Positions 46,247 through 59,897 of a stretch of 64,000 bases of DNA are shown here, one piece after another. Positions within the stretch are counted from its first letter, which is position 1. Every line of letters begins with the position of its first letter. The stretch is from contig NC_091142.1 of the NCBI RefSeq assembly GCF_041381155.1, forward strand, positions 8,046,778 to 8,110,777, written 5' to 3'. Below the pieces are notes generated by a model. That model was given only the letters and a program-made list of their open reading frames with translations. It was not told where the DNA came from and did not search any database. This DNA is from Argopecten irradians. Lineage: Eukaryota; Mollusca; Bivalvia; Pectinida; Pectinidae. The position numbers and the translations under genes are program-made.

Positions 46247-47900
46247 GTCATCCACTCTGACGACAGTTCTAGCTCTGTTCACTCCTGAGGTTTTATGTAA
46301 CTCTCCTCCTAACTCTAAAATTGGTACTGTTCATTATAAGATGTCCCTGTGGGTGTTTTTTTTATAAAGTAAAAAAAAATGCTAAAATGCTGATTTGTTT
46401 ACCAACATGGAATTGTACTTTGTTATTGAAATGCATATTTTTTTTTATTTCATTTTACGAAATTGTTTCAATTCTCATATATTTACTATACTGTGAACGT
46501 GTAAATTAACGAGAGAGGGTAATTTTCGCTAATTACACGAAAACCTTTTAATCGCAAAAAAATTCTACCGCACGTAAGATTTTGTGAATATATATGAAAT
46601 ACATGTATATTATCAAAAGCCCGAAGTTATATATATCCCAATAATAATACCGACACGAAATGTTTACTTTTGTAATTGGCGAAATTAAACACTCGCAAAT
46701 ATATCCCACGTTTACAGTATATTGGAGTGTGAAATTTAAGTTTCACATAATAATTGATGTGTTTGTTTAGTGTGTGTTCATGCATTATTTTTGTAAAGTG
46801 TTTTGTTTTTCTTCATTTTCCTTAAGAAACAATATTTATGTACATTTTATTTTCATATTCATTTTTTTGTGAAGAGCCATACACAATGTGGATGCCAAAT
46901 GTTAAAGCCTTGATTATAAAACTATATGAATTATCATAAAACGGTTGATGAAATGGTATAGATAAAATGAGTTGGGCAGTGATTGTCTGCTATGGTGTGG
47001 GAAATCTGAAAATATACCATTACATCAATGTTTATTTTCTTTAGTATTAATTTCAAAACTTTTTTGAAAGAGCTTGAATAAAATAAAAGGTCATGTTGGC
47101 TTGTATATACCAAACGTTTGTAGTTTAAAAGATTATTAAATCTACAGTCTTCCTTTTCCAGCAAACAAATTCAAATCTTGTCCAAGGGAAATCACTCTCA
47201 TTATCTTGCAAATTTTCCCCACAAATGCTATCTATTGCAAATCATTTATACTTTGTCGGAAAAAATACCACTACACGTTCATTATATGCGAATACCGTGG
47301 TGTTGTACGGGAATGCTTATCTTAAGAATATGTACATGTATATTGAAAACACAATTTCATCGGATTATCGGATATAATACTTCAGTGTGATGTTTTAAAC
47401 TTGATTTCGGCAAAGAGTTTAGACTAATCAGTACAACACAGTTTGTGATTCGAATAAAGTGGCTTACACTTCAAATACAGTGTAGCCTGTCGAAGCCGGC
47501 CCTTGTCTAAACCATATTCCGATCTATTCTGGCTTAATTGTATAGTATTTTCCTCTCTTAATTATAGGAATTAAAACCTGTGTAATCAGGAAGCCTGTCT
47601 ATACTGGTCAAATATGCTGGTACTGATCAGATCAGGGTTGGACGCGTCGTTCTTTTCCTTTATTATTTAACGAAGGTCCCAGCTACATTCAGCACGTGGA
47701 AATGTGCATATTTATTTGATAAGTTGAGAGAGCTGGCCCAGATTTCTTGAAACAAACTGAATAAAGTCATTATTTTTCATACAAATTAAAGAAGCGGGGA
47801 AATTTAAGTTTTGACTTAAGTCTGCACGTTTGTTTCGAGAACTCGGAGTCAGGACTTTTTGTAGTGTTGTCAACAAGGACTATACTGACATTCCAGATAA

Positions 47901-48375
47901 ATATTATAAGACTCTTTCATATGTGGATATGAATGATAGGGATATTCTACCCGAGGGTCACAAAATGTAGTAAAACCCGAGGCTTGCCGAAGGTTTTGCA
48001 ACATTTTGTGATCCCGAGGTTAGAATATCCCTATCCTTCATATCCACTTATGAAAGAGTATTTTTCTTTCAGATCTCGACGTTTTATTGCAATTTTACAA
48101 CTATAATATCCCGCCATTTTGAAATTAATTCGAAAAAATCCACGGCTGAAAGTCAATTACGTGATATTTTCAACAAAATTTCCGTTGTTTGCATCTTTTA
48201 TAGTAAAACCTGTCAAGTTGGAAAAAATGTTAAAATTTTACAGAGGAGATAAAAATTTTGTTGAAGCCCTGACGTCACGAGGCTTTATTGCATGGGTAGC
48301 CATGCAATACAGCCTCAGGCGGCATGAGTATATTGCCCTGGACCAGCCAGTATTACACCCGTAGGTATGAAAGAA
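47901..48375 (-). repeat. Dispersed repeat family 5, copy 2
   Basis: Inverted relative to 20121-20562: begins with the hairpin (ACTCTTTCATATGTGGATAT ... CCACTTATGAAAGAGTATTT), passes CATGGGTAGCCATGCAATAC and ends ATTACACCCGTAGGTATGAA. The hairpin loop is longer than in copy 1 and has its own palindrome (AAACCCGAGGCTTGCCGAAGG). Confidence 0.7.
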
Positions 48376-50915
48376 AATCATAGATATAATACACTATTTA
48401 TATAAAGAGCGACGATTGCATGGAGCCACCGGACATGAATTTATGTCTGAATATGATGGTCGCCTTACTTTTTCCCCATTTTTCTACATTTCACGAATAT
48501 TATACAATATAACATGTCTTAACCGGAAGTTAATGTGACCAGTCCAATTTGGTTCGTTTCATACAGGTGTCCGGTTTGTAGAAAAATGTAACCTTTTCTG
48601 AACGACGGACGGCAGATGTCAGAGCTACAACTCCGTCCTATCAACTGTTGTGTGCTAAACACCCAGCGGTGAAAATGATGTCGAGTAAATTTGCGATTAT
48701 TAATTCAGCAATATCCAACATTTTTAATATAATCTGATCATTTATTTACAAACGTTCATGTCTATTTTTATAAGCACATTTCAATGGCTCGCATCATCGA
48801 TATGGCTCACTTGGCCGCGAAAATCTTGCGCTCCAAATATGGCAAGTTTATTTATAAAGAATGGCCTACAATATTTTACTATGACAGAAATATAATTCCA
48901 CAAACCCTTCCGGTTTGTACAGGATCCGGTTTAGACCCTGTTAATTCTGTTAATTTCCATATTGTAGCGGTACTATTTATAGCGCTCGTCACGCAAAAAA
49001 AATTGCGTTGATCGTATTTTCTGTTTATCATTATTATACTATCGAATCGTTGCACTTAATTGTTTGAGCTAAATTTCGCCTTCACCGTACAATTCGAAGA
49101 ACTTTGTGGACTAAAACTTTATTTGGTTCATTATGTACTGAGTAATTAATAAGCCATAATGAAGATATTCTCAGGTTCACTGCCTTACGAATCACATGTA
49201 CTTTAATATTACATACTTATCATTCTGTTGAAAACTTTGCGCGTGCATTTCACGAGGATGATGGATGGCAGCTCGGGTGTACTCTCCGCTGGTGTATATG
49301 TTACAGATGGCGGTTGTGTTGTTGCCTGTTAGGCCGTGATTTATGACTATCAGGGACGTGTCAGATCAGCAATGCCTCAATTGAAACCTGCCAAGTCCGC
49401 TAGGTCAATGACCACAATAAGCGTTTGTTTGTTTGTCTAAAGTACCACCGGAAAAAAACATCACACATCGCCATGAAAATGAGCTGTGGAAGGCCTAGTT
49501 GATATTTATTAATCAATGAATACATATCGTGAACGAAACATTTCTATGAATTTTCAATTCATCTACATTTGAATATACTTTAGTTTTACACATTCATTTT
49601 ATCTGACCCTTCACCAAATCATTAATTTCCCTTAGCCAAATCATTCCTCCTCTTTAACCTTGGGAAGTTTTACCACAGTCTAAACTTAGCTGTCTTGGAT
49701 ATGATGATATTTGATACAGTATATTTGTTTTTATCCGCGGGGGTTCAAAGTTCGCTTTGTACTGTCGAGCTAATTTCTACAAACACTAATACCAACTAAT
49801 AACATAGAAAATACAACGTTAAGATGACACTATAATTTATAATTATTTGAATTGACAAAGCGCAAACTAATCTCCCCGTGAATTGATGTCAAAGAACCTC
49901 GAAATTTTCTCGACGCGAAAAGCAAAAATTCTACAGTATTCTCTATTCACTGGTGTTTTTTAGTTAAAGTCTGGATATCCGTATCTGTCTTATTTTTTTT
50001 TTCATGATTCCAAAGAATTTTGAGAAAAAAATCCTGTTGCAAATCATCCAGAGACAGAACTAAATCGAAATAAAGATGAGCGTAATGATTCGGAATTTTT
50101 GATAATATTGAACATCGCTAGGTGGGTCCCATTTAGTCAAACAAGCTGAAGTTAGCCGACATTGTAAAGGCGTTGCCGAGAACGTCATGTGACTACCGTT
50201 CATGTAACTACGTTACGTCTGTCCGAACGCTTCCGAGAATGGGTCATAACTTTCCGACTTCTCTTCGGCAATAATCGTAACTTCTATGGCGACCAGTTAA
50301 AAATAAAGGCATGTTTACAAGTATCGACTTTCAACAACTGCTGTACCAAAGTTATCAAAAAATCATTATAAATATTCTTTGATATAAATTAATTTTAACT
50401 ACATCTACAAATACTAAAAATAACGGGGTCGAAACTAATTTGACTTCTTGTTAATAGTTACGTATAGTGTAACTTTTATAACTAGTATATCGCCTGTATG
50501 ACTCCAGGCCCTATCTCTAGGCTTCGTCTCACCGACTGGTGGTTCTATCTAATTCCTTTATTGGTTTTGAATGACCTTCTAAGAGATATTGTTAACCTGT
50601 ACTTGTGATACACGTGGCAGTTTATAAGAGGATTTTGTCTCTTTTTGATAGCGTGATCAGAACCTTGTAGCGCTCACTTACTGAATCATACAACCGAAAG
50701 CTCTCAGCAAAAAATTTGATCTGGTATTTAGACATTGAAAACAAACTTTCTTTCAAGTGCCATTTTCGCACATTTCGCAGATGTTTAGAAATCGCAAAAA
50801 TAAGCCGCTGCGAAAAATCCAATTACTAGTAAATAGAATATCTTAACTGAAGACACATTAAAAAAAGGTATTAGGCACGAATACGCGAAATTAAATCGCA
50901 AAGAAAAAATATTTG

Positions 50916-51275
50916 TTCGTTTGTTTGTTTGCTTGTTTGTTTGATTAATTAACGTCCTATTAACAGCCAGGGTCATGTAAGGACGGCCTCCCATGTGTAT
51001 GCGGTGTGTAGTGTGTAATAAAAAGCGGGGTGCGTGTTTTGTGAGACTGTGGTATATTCATGGTTTGCCTTTTTGTAAAGTGGAACTCTTGCCCTTTTTA
51101 AAGTGCTTTATCTCTGTATCTCCGCCTAAGACACCAAGCAAACCACTCCACCCAGTCACATTATATCGATAACGGGCGAATCAGTCGTCCTACTCCCTTA
51201 ATGCTGAGCGCTAAGCAGAAGCTGAAACTACTACTATTATAGACTTTGGTGTGTCTCGGTCAGGGGATCAAACCC
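50916..51275 (-). repeat. SINE-like dispersed repeat, copy 2, with (CAAA)n tail
   Basis: Read on the minus strand it ends GGAGGCCGTCCTTACATGAC, CCTGGCTGTTAATAGGACGT, then TTAATTAATCAAACAAACAAGC: a conserved tail followed by a (CAAA)n run, as expected for a LINE-mobilised SINE. The body has GGCAAGAGTTCCACTTTA and GGTGTCTTAGGCGGAGATAC. The 5' end toward 51275 lacks a clear tRNA promoter. Confidence 0.65.
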
Positions 51276-52603
51276 AAAAGTAGTAAAGAAATGAAAATAA
51301 GAAAAAAAGTAAATTTTCACGAACTAGAAATCGCGATCTTTGATAGCGGTTTGAGGTTCATACAGGTGAGTAGTATTCTGATTCCGAAAGTACTGACATG
51401 AATAACCATTATACAGGTATTCTATTTGTGTGAAAAAGGTAACGAAACCGTAAAATTATGTATAACCTATTTCTGTTTGCATATATGAATAAGAAAATCA
51501 TGTAAATAAGGCATATTTTCAGATAGCAGTGAATAAAGTACTGGCTATTATGTTATATAAACGTGTCCAAATATAAAAATTTCATGAATTATGGCCGTCG
51601 TTTATTCCATTAATTACAGTCTTCTATTTTCTTTTGACTAATGTGTTCTACATTTTATATAACATATTAACTATCAACTTTTAGTCACACTTACAATGGC
51701 ACAGTGTATTCATATATGAGATGTTTCTAATATTTGCTAGAAAGCCTGATGCATGAATTGTATGAAGTAAAACATTGAAAACGGATGCAACATTAATTAC
51801 GATATTTATGAACTCGATTTATTTCATGAATTATAAAAAAAATCATTAAAATACGACATTTTTTAATAACAAAGGCGTTTCATTCAGACAGAAGGTCTTA
51901 AAATACTTAGCCGTGACTCAGATTTGGATATTTTAACAAAATTATAATTCAGTTCAAAAACGATAATTCGTCAAGCAACTTGATTAAAGGAATATGTTGT
52001 TCATTTTAAACGAGTGAGAAAAATTAAGGTTCGGATGGTTGTTTTTTCTCTTTTTTTTTTTTAAATTTTTAGTTTTTTCTTTACCCAAAATAAAATTTTA
52101 TTCAATATTATATGTTATACATAATACTGAAAGTGTCCCTTCAACAGAAGGCCTTTCATACAGATTTCCATATTTCTATATATTTTACCTCTCTTCCTCC
52201 CTTCAAACATGATTGATTGATTGATGGGGCTTAAAGTTAGATATAGCATTTACCCAAATTTAAAAACTGTTTCGGTATAGATATATATATTAGATAAGTA
52301 TTTTCATATCAATGTATAGTCGGACAATTTAATTTACAACGAATGTAACCAATTTCGTTTTGAAATAATTGAACGTGAATATTTTCGTCCGTACTATAAA
52401 TAAACTTTAAAATTAGTTCTATTTACGCTACATGTACGAAGGAATAGCATTTTATTGGCCAAAAGTTAGCAGTGAAATCTCAGATATTATGACTACTAAG
52501 CATGATGATGTTTGATTTTCAATAAAAAAATAAAAATGTGACTGATAATGCTTATCTTAAAACAATAACTCAAAGAAAACATACTATCTGTTCTGTAAGT
52601 GTG

Positions 52604-52797
52604 TATTCAACACAGCGATCGCGCGATGTACTTTTCACCTTGCAACATATTTAAGAAGGCTTCATCCTGATTCCAAAACTCGGTTGTTACATTTCTGATA
52701 TATTCAACACAGCGATCGCGCGATGTACTTTTCACCTTGCAACATATTTAAGAAGGCTTCATCCTGATTCCAAAACTCGGTTGTTACATTTCTGATA
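52604..52797. repeat. Exact 97-bp tandem duplication
   Basis: Two adjacent copies (52604-52700 and 52701-52797) are identical over all 97 bases by eye. Each contains ACAGCGATCGCGCGATGTAC, a GC-rich island in AT-rich DNA. No reading frame crosses it. Confidence 0.9.
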
Positions 52798-55700
52798 TAG
52801 TCAGACAGATGTACAAAAACTGGAACGGGAAATAAACAGTCGTAAAAAGGCTAGTTTTAGGCAGATTTATAGGTAGACAATGGTTCAAGGACGACTTACC
52901 ATGCCGACAGAACAACTTGGTATACTGGTGTATCGGTCTGAGAGTAAGACCATCCTGTGTTGCGGTTAAATAGGTTATTAGCATAATTAAATAGTGTATT
53001 ACATTATTTTTAAAATTCACGATGTGTAGGATATTTAGTGACATCACAAATAAATCTCAACGTTACTTAACATGGATGTTACTTCTGATGAGGGCAAAAG
53101 GTCAAAAATTATTCCAAAGAATAGATGTTTAAAAAATTATCAGCCAAGGTGGTCGTATTATATTGTATTTATTTCTTAGTTTCTTTGTTATCATTTCTCT
53201 ACAAATGGATAAAAGAACGAACGTGTTAATGCAAGTTGGGCTTGTTTAAACACCAAAAGATTAAATTAAAAATCTATTAGATCGAGTTAAAAAAAACTTA
53301 CTCTAAGATTGTTCTTCTTTAAGAGCCGATGAACAAACTAGCACACTGTAATTAACCCATCCCCCACTTTTTTATACATTTAGACTCTTCTAAATCAAAG
53401 ACTAGATCAGTCCATTGTGAAATTCAGGGGTGAATAAGTTAACTGTAGTATATTTTCCCAGTTTATCAGATAAATATGATATTCATGTCAAACACGCCAT
53501 GCTAATTTAAGAATACATGTACATAGATAACTGACTAGAGTTTGATAAAAAAATGAGTCCGTGAAATACTGCATAATTGCTGATATTTGCGAGGCTTTTA
53601 ATTTTGCGGTTTAACTCATACTCGCGAAATTTTAAATTCTCGCAAAATTTTTCACAAGTCATGGTTTTACATATCACATGTATTATGTGAATGGCGCTTT
53701 CAAAGGTTACAAAGGCGATTCGTGGAAATAACCCCCGCTTATAAGTTTCAAACAGTAAACCGCAACATTTCACACCCGCAAAATTTAACAACTTAACAGT
53801 ATGTTCCCGTCTAACGATCTTCATGCAATATCCATCAGGTTTTTGTGTGATGACGACGATTTATCTGTATTCGAAAGTAATAGATTATCCAGAACGAAAT
53901 AAAGCTCAGCGTGTGTTTTAGAACTGTCTATATACACAGATTGCATTCCTCAATAGAGATATCGCCGGATTGGACCGAGACTCTCGCAACAGACTTCTGA
54001 ACAAATTCTTGAAGCAAATGTTGCAGAATTTGTTTGTCACCTTTAGCCTTTCCGCTGGATAATATGGCGTGTGTATGATAACTGATGAAAGGTGTGTGCT
54101 TCCTACCACTCGTACAAATCTGGTACTATAATTACCACAGCGGGAAAGAACGAGCCACAAAAAGCCAATCTTCTGTGTTTATTTAAAGACACCAACTTCC
54201 ATAGCACATGTATATAAGAATGTAATTATATAATTAACATACAGTCTAAAATTAACAACGTTGATAAGATATTCAATACAATGTTTTCGGACGGGATGTT
54301 TGTGTCTTGAACAACCTTAATTTACATCTGAATAAACATTTGGCGTTTATGATAAAACACACACTGGTTTTAACGGTTATGCAGCAATAACATACACCTA
54401 GAAAACAGACGGGGTTTACTTTTAGAGAGTCTACCTGCCACAATTCTGGTCCTGTTACTCTCTAACGTTAACTACACGTACAAATCGTTGTATTCATATT
54501 GCCATTGTTAGAATTTTTACATTTGTATAAAAAGTTCGATAAAATAATCAAATCAATAAGTTAACAACGCATCGAAGAATGTTTTATCTACGCTTGTTGT
54601 ATTTACGATTGATCAAAACAATAATACAAGGCACATGCATTTTGTGAAGGCACTTTGAAACGATTAAATGGGTGAAGTATCCTCTGAAATAAATGCTTCT
54701 GTAGCAATTACGAACCTAGCGAACATTTGTACCCAACGAATATTTCGTGTTGTGCAGTAAATCATTTTGTTGTTGAATTAAAATCATGGAATTGAAAAAA
54801 AAACTTTAAAAAGAGGATGGAATGAGCTATATAACATTATTACATAGGGATCGCATCATTGATAGCAAACCAGTTCCAGAGTGTGTCTGATATGGAACGA
54901 GGTCACCAACCTAGTCCAAGCGGTCATATAAACAAATACCCACTTAATCGCGGCGAAGACGTATTAGTAAAACAGTACTCACCAGATATCGGTGTAGAAA
55001 AACTAGCTCCACACAGCCAGTACGTAGGTTATATATCAACAGACCGATACTGTTATACCAATTATCATGGGGCGAAAGACCTCTCTGTTAAACATGGCCA
55101 AGTATTTTAGGACAGCTATCAGTTCCTCTGATGCAGTAAATTTAAAAAGGCTGTCTTCATTTCATCGTTTTTATCGTGTCGGAATAGCCAGAAAAGATTC
55201 AATGAGTCGACGCCCTCTTGTTAGTGTAACCAATAAGAAGATAACGCAGTTTAGTGTTCCAAGTTAATTACTAACATAGAATCTGAAATCCCCCATGTAA
55301 ATATTGAGTTTCTTGCCCCCTCTGTCTTGGACTCTATGCCATGGAATCAAGCAGAGGATAATTACTACAGGTTATAAAATATTCGTGAGTTAGTATTTTT
55401 ACGTTAGACTGAATTTCGCGAATTTCATGGGAGATAAAAAATTCGTGAAAATATTATTTGAAACATATACAAAACTATAGAAAACTATGTCGCGAAATGT
55501 TACTGGAGTGAAATAGTCATCAGGCATAAAACACGAATTTGGCAGTCAAATACATGTATCACCAAATTATTCTGTACCTAGAAATCGTTTCTTTGATACT
55601 TATACTCATATATTTTATCGCATTATATATAATCCTCTAGTTTTGCTATCATTATTTTATATTCATTCTTTACATGTATGATGGAATAATGGAGTAATTA

Positions 55701-56211
55701 TTCTTAGGAAGTAGACGAGGTTACTGTGGCGGATACGCTGTAGGTCGATGTTTGTTGGAGTGGAAATCAGAACTATTTCCAACCCACCTAGTGTCCTGGA
55801 TATACAATCAATTCATTTTCTCGTTATAAAACATGTATTAATACAAAACCTTACGTTTGTCGATTTAATATATATCAAAGATATTACATTATTAACGTTT
55901 AACGGAATCACAGACACTACAGGACGGTCTCAGACATATAACACACTGACATTATCAGAAAACGTTATTGCATAACTTGGTTTATATTTCGAACATAAAC
56001 ATTGTACATACATATTTAATCAAATATCACTCGACGAGCCCATGCATCTACAAATACCTTAAATATTTTATATTGTGCCTATTACATCAACGATTACGTA
56101 AGTGTTCTCACACAATATTAAATCTATATAAAATCAAAATATCTATAAAAAGCAACATCAGGCATGCTCACGCGCTCTAACAGCTGTTCACTCACTCTCA
56201 CACTCCTACAA

Positions 56212-58735
56212 CTATCGTTCCTTCTTTTCTTCCATGCTCGTTTGATTTTGTGTTTCTCCTTGCTCGCCGCCATTAGCCGTGGTAGTATTTACTTCCGGTG
56301 TAGGTTCATCATCAGAGACATCCGGTTCTTCATCTAGGTCACACAGACGTAAACTTTTATTCCAGAGTTGTCGCCCTTTAGCTTTATCCTTGACAAAGTC
56401 CTTCGTTTTTAAAGGCTTGCAATTCTCAAACATTTTCCCAGATTGATCCCTTATCCCTTCTGCGACTGCGCAGTAGACGATTGTCTGACATCCTTCCTCT
56501 GGGGTCTTGAAGAGAAACCTTGCAGCAGCCCGTAAGACCTGCCCGAAAAGTCCCGGCCAGTTCCTCAGCAGCTCCGTGTGGACACAGCCTGAAACAGTCA
56601 TAAATAACGTTGTGTGGTCGCGGCTGGCATGTCGTTTTCGTGAATACTGTTATCTTTCTAATCATATATCTATTAAGAACTTAGAGTGAGTTAATGGTAC
56701 TTTGGGAAGCTATTTATTTCTGTGATTAAGCATTTGGTGGATATCATCTGCCCCGCCACCGATTCTACATCTGGAATTTAATTTAAACATGCACCAAAAT
56801 AATTAGATTTTCATACTTCAGAGATAATATTGGCCTTATGTTTTGGCTCTATGAAATAGTTTAGAATGTCAATGACCTTGAGACAACTTTGATCGTATTG
56901 TGGAAGTATATCGCGTAGATTTCAATCTTGACACATATATTTACGATATCAAACGCTAACAGAACTGGTTTCGCGAGATGATGCGAGAAAATTACATTAT
57001 TGCCAAATATTCTTTTTTTTATTTTAAAATAATTACTAATTGCAAAATGAAGTTAAAGATGCACGACCGCTGACAAATGGTATTTTTCCGTATCAAAAAC
57101 AGAAGCAGACAATTGAGTTTTTATTGTTAAATGACAAAAGTTACTAACTTTACACCATTACCACCATTGAAAAGTTTGAGGTTCTAATTTTACTTCAAGT
57201 TAAAAATATGAAAAATAATTAATTGCATCCCGAAAACATTCCGTTTCACTATATCCTATATGGAATGAAGTAATGATTGCGCATGCACCAAAGGCGAAAT
57301 AAATTATTTTATATCATTTTTATGTTAATTAGACATTAAACACCATTTATTCTTCAAATGGTGAATATCATCTATGGTCTGTCGGCGATGGAGCATCTTT
57401 AAACTACATGTACATAATGTCGTTTTTATGAACTGAATCACAGATCAATGACAATAAAACAGACATACCTGGGTGGACGGCATAGCACAGAACGACGTCA
57501 GGAAACCAGCATCTGTGAGCCTCCACTGTAAACTGGGCGATGGCCAGCTTACTACGAGCGTATGCACCATAGATATCGTAGTTCTTCATGGACAGGTCCT
57601 CAAACTCCAGCTTACCCTTGGTGTAGGAATCAGAGCAGACATTGACGATGCGGCTCGGTGCACATTTCTTTAGTTTGTCCTTCAGAAGATATGTAAGGTA
57701 GAAATGACCCAGATAGTTGACGCCAAACGTCCTCTCGTAACCATCCTCAGTGGCGGCCCGGGGTCCCATGTAAGCTGTTGAGAAAATGTCAATACCATAT
57801 GACAATAGGTTTCTTCTTAGCTGTTTTCACTTTATGCATTGGGTAAGCATTAATGCAATACTTTTTCAAGAGGCTTTGTGTATTGTATACCATATTCGTG
57901 AGTATTTTCTTTCGTGGTTTGAAACTTTGAAATCATTCCGTGGGTTGAAATGTTCGTGGTTGGCTGATGGAACAATAGTAGTAATATTTATATTCCTGAT
58001 TCCTTAATCAACGAAATTTCTACACCACGAAAATTTCATATTATACAGTATATGCTTTTGAAATGAAAATCTATCAAAAGACAAGCACATAATATTTTCA
58101 GTTCTTTCAGCACTCTTACTGAAATTATGAATGGCATCTATAACGACAGACTTGATAGTATATAAAAATTTCATTCATAAGATGATTACTAGGTATATAA
58201 TTATTTAACTCAAAGTCGTATACTGGGCTAATGTTGCATTGGGCATAATTTTCCCTATTTCGCAGAACATTAACAGGAAATTGAAAATTTTATCAGTGAA
58301 AATATAATTGAAAATATATTACATATATCATTGAATATTCTTGTTATAATGCCATTTCGCAAAATATATTTTTTTTGTGATACAACGTATGCAATTTTCT
58401 CATTTAAAGTACAAATACGCCAACTGTACTCCTAAAATGGTAAGAATAGTTTAAGACTTCCGGTCATTCGTTATGACGTCATATTATCTCACCAGCATTG
58501 TTGATGAGGATGTCAAGTTTCGGTTCCTTTGCTTGGAAATCCTGGACGAACTCCTTAACGGTTCGCAAGCTACCAAGGTCAATATATGATGCGTACACGT
58601 CTTCATTATGTGTCTTCATACGTATTGCCCTGGCAACCGCTTCCGCCTTCTTTAAATTCCGACATGCAAGGATGACCTTGGCACCTCTTTTTGCAAGGTC
58701 ATATGCTGTAGATTTTCCGAGTCCACTAGACGCCC
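56212..58735 (-). CDS. Retinol-dehydrogenase-like short-chain dehydrogenase, three 3' exons
   Basis: Exons: 58735-58493, 57774-57469 and 56588-56212, all phase 1 to phase 1, giving 308 residues without the N-terminus. The first exon starts within the Rossmann motif (GASSGLGKSTAYDLAKRGAK) that binds NAD(P); it ends LDILINNAA, where most relatives have NNAG. The second has YERTFGVNYLGHFYLT, the Ser-bearing strand RIVNVCSDSY and the catalytic YARSK. The third continues HPGCVHTELLRNWPG and ends in an acidic, probably disordered tail (EEPDVSDDEPTPEVN...) longer than in RDH11-14. These features place it with the RDH11/12/13/14 branch; the likely reaction is retinal/retinol or related aldehyde-alcohol interconversion, probably membrane-associated. 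The N-terminal exon encoding the membrane anchor and start of the Rossmann fold was not found up to 64000. Confidence 0.85.
57054..57401 (-). mobile_element. MITE family 1, copy 7, in the last SDR intron
   Basis: Left TTAAAGATGCACGACCGCTGACA, right TGTCGGCGATGGAGCATCTTTA with TA at both ends; interior reads in the minus orientation. It ends only 67 bases from the exon 57469-57774. Confidence 0.8.
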
Positions 58736-59897
58736 CTGGAACCAGAATAAAATATTGCTTTATCGGACATGCATATCATATCGTGTAACATGTGTCGATT
58801 ACTTGATGTCATTTGGTAAATGTGTCGATTGCTCGATGACATTTGGTAAATGTGTCGATTGCTTGATGACATTTGACAAAATCATCTCGTTGCCGAATCT
58901 CCCCTTGACACTGCATCGCATTTTATCTTTTATCGAGTAGTCCTCCACCTGTGGAAGTGAAGCTCTGCTGGATTATGTAACATGGGGTCCTCCACCTGTG
59001 GAAGTGAAGCTCTGTTGGATTATGTAACATGGGGTCCTTAACTTTAAGGAATTCATTTATTCGTGCAGCTAAATTTCGCGTTTTATTATACAACGACTTT
59101 TTTCACGGAGGTTTTCAGTTTTCACCCATAATTTTAGCATTTTTCTGATTGTTACAAGTAACCAATGGAAAAGACACCTTTGTTAAGCTAAAATTGAAAT
59201 AATCTTAATCCCTTTGAGAAATTTCTACTCAGCCATTAAAAAAAAAAAAAAAAAAAAAAAAAACAAAAAAACAAAAAAATGAATAAATTAATTCCGGTGG
59301 ACGTTTGTATAATAATCAGCAGTCATTAAAATCAAGTTGTAAGATTGTTCACTTTTAAATGGAGAACAAACAACATACTGTTAATATCGCCAGGCTTATG
59401 CTTTCAGTCCAAGCTTATCAGCCAGTTTTTGTTACCAACGTAACAGTTGTTTACAATATCATGATCTTGATGTAAGCAGAAGATACAACATGTAAACAAA
59501 CTGTCATATACAGTGTACGTTAATGATTGCAGCACAGACTTCGTGACACCATGGAGAATCCTAAAACGTACGAATTAATCTTCAACATCACAAATCAAGA
59601 TTATTTAAACGATAATTTATACGAAATATGTCGTTCGTTTATATATATTGAGACTTTGGCGCCGTCAAAAACTTTATGTATAAATCTAAATTGCGGTTTA
59701 ATCTAAATGATGCTAATTAATATTAATTAAGAAAAAGATTTATAAGATTAAATGTTTGTATCAGTGTCACTGCATTTTTTGTATTTTAATGGAGGTATCC
59801 TCGATACTGCATGGGTTACTATCACTGTCGTTATAATTCGTTATTCGTTATTATTATGTTGGAATATTTCATAGCAAAACTAAAGGTCGTTAAAGAG

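Larger units (their letters stand above)
40161..56211. other. Intergenic region between gene B and the SDR gene
   Basis: No exon chain or recognisable protein in 16 kb. Repeats cover 40845-46246 almost completely (listed separately), plus 47901-48375, 50916-51275 and 52604-52797. The stretches 46250-47900, 48400-50900, 51300-52600 and 52800-56200 show only AT-rich DNA, TTCGCGAAATT-type MITE fragments (about 46500-46720, 53560-53810, 55390-55500) and short open frames. The frames at 48784-49011 and 54859-55267 are discussed among the rejected items. Confidence 0.45.

Noticed and set aside
48784-49011. 75-codon frame starting MARIIDMAHLAAKIL
   Set aside because: No recognised domain and no flanking splice logic; length is within chance for this composition.
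53507-53824. 105-codon minus-strand frame
   Set aside because: Lies over an ACTGTAAA/TTCGCGAAATT-type MITE; low-complexity codon use.
54859-55267. Two overlapping frames (83 and 66 codons) suggesting a short secreted or cytosolic protein
   Set aside because: They lie in different frames, resemble no family I know, and show no signal peptide or splice sites.
58755-58940. First exon of the SDR gene near the acceptor
   Set aside because: Searched the minus strand for a VVITG-like exon with a phase-1 donor between 58750 and 64000 and found none; the open frames there are on the other strand.
59237-59278. Poly(A) run as evidence of a processed pseudogene
   Set aside because: No gene-like sequence precedes it on either strand and no target duplication was seen.
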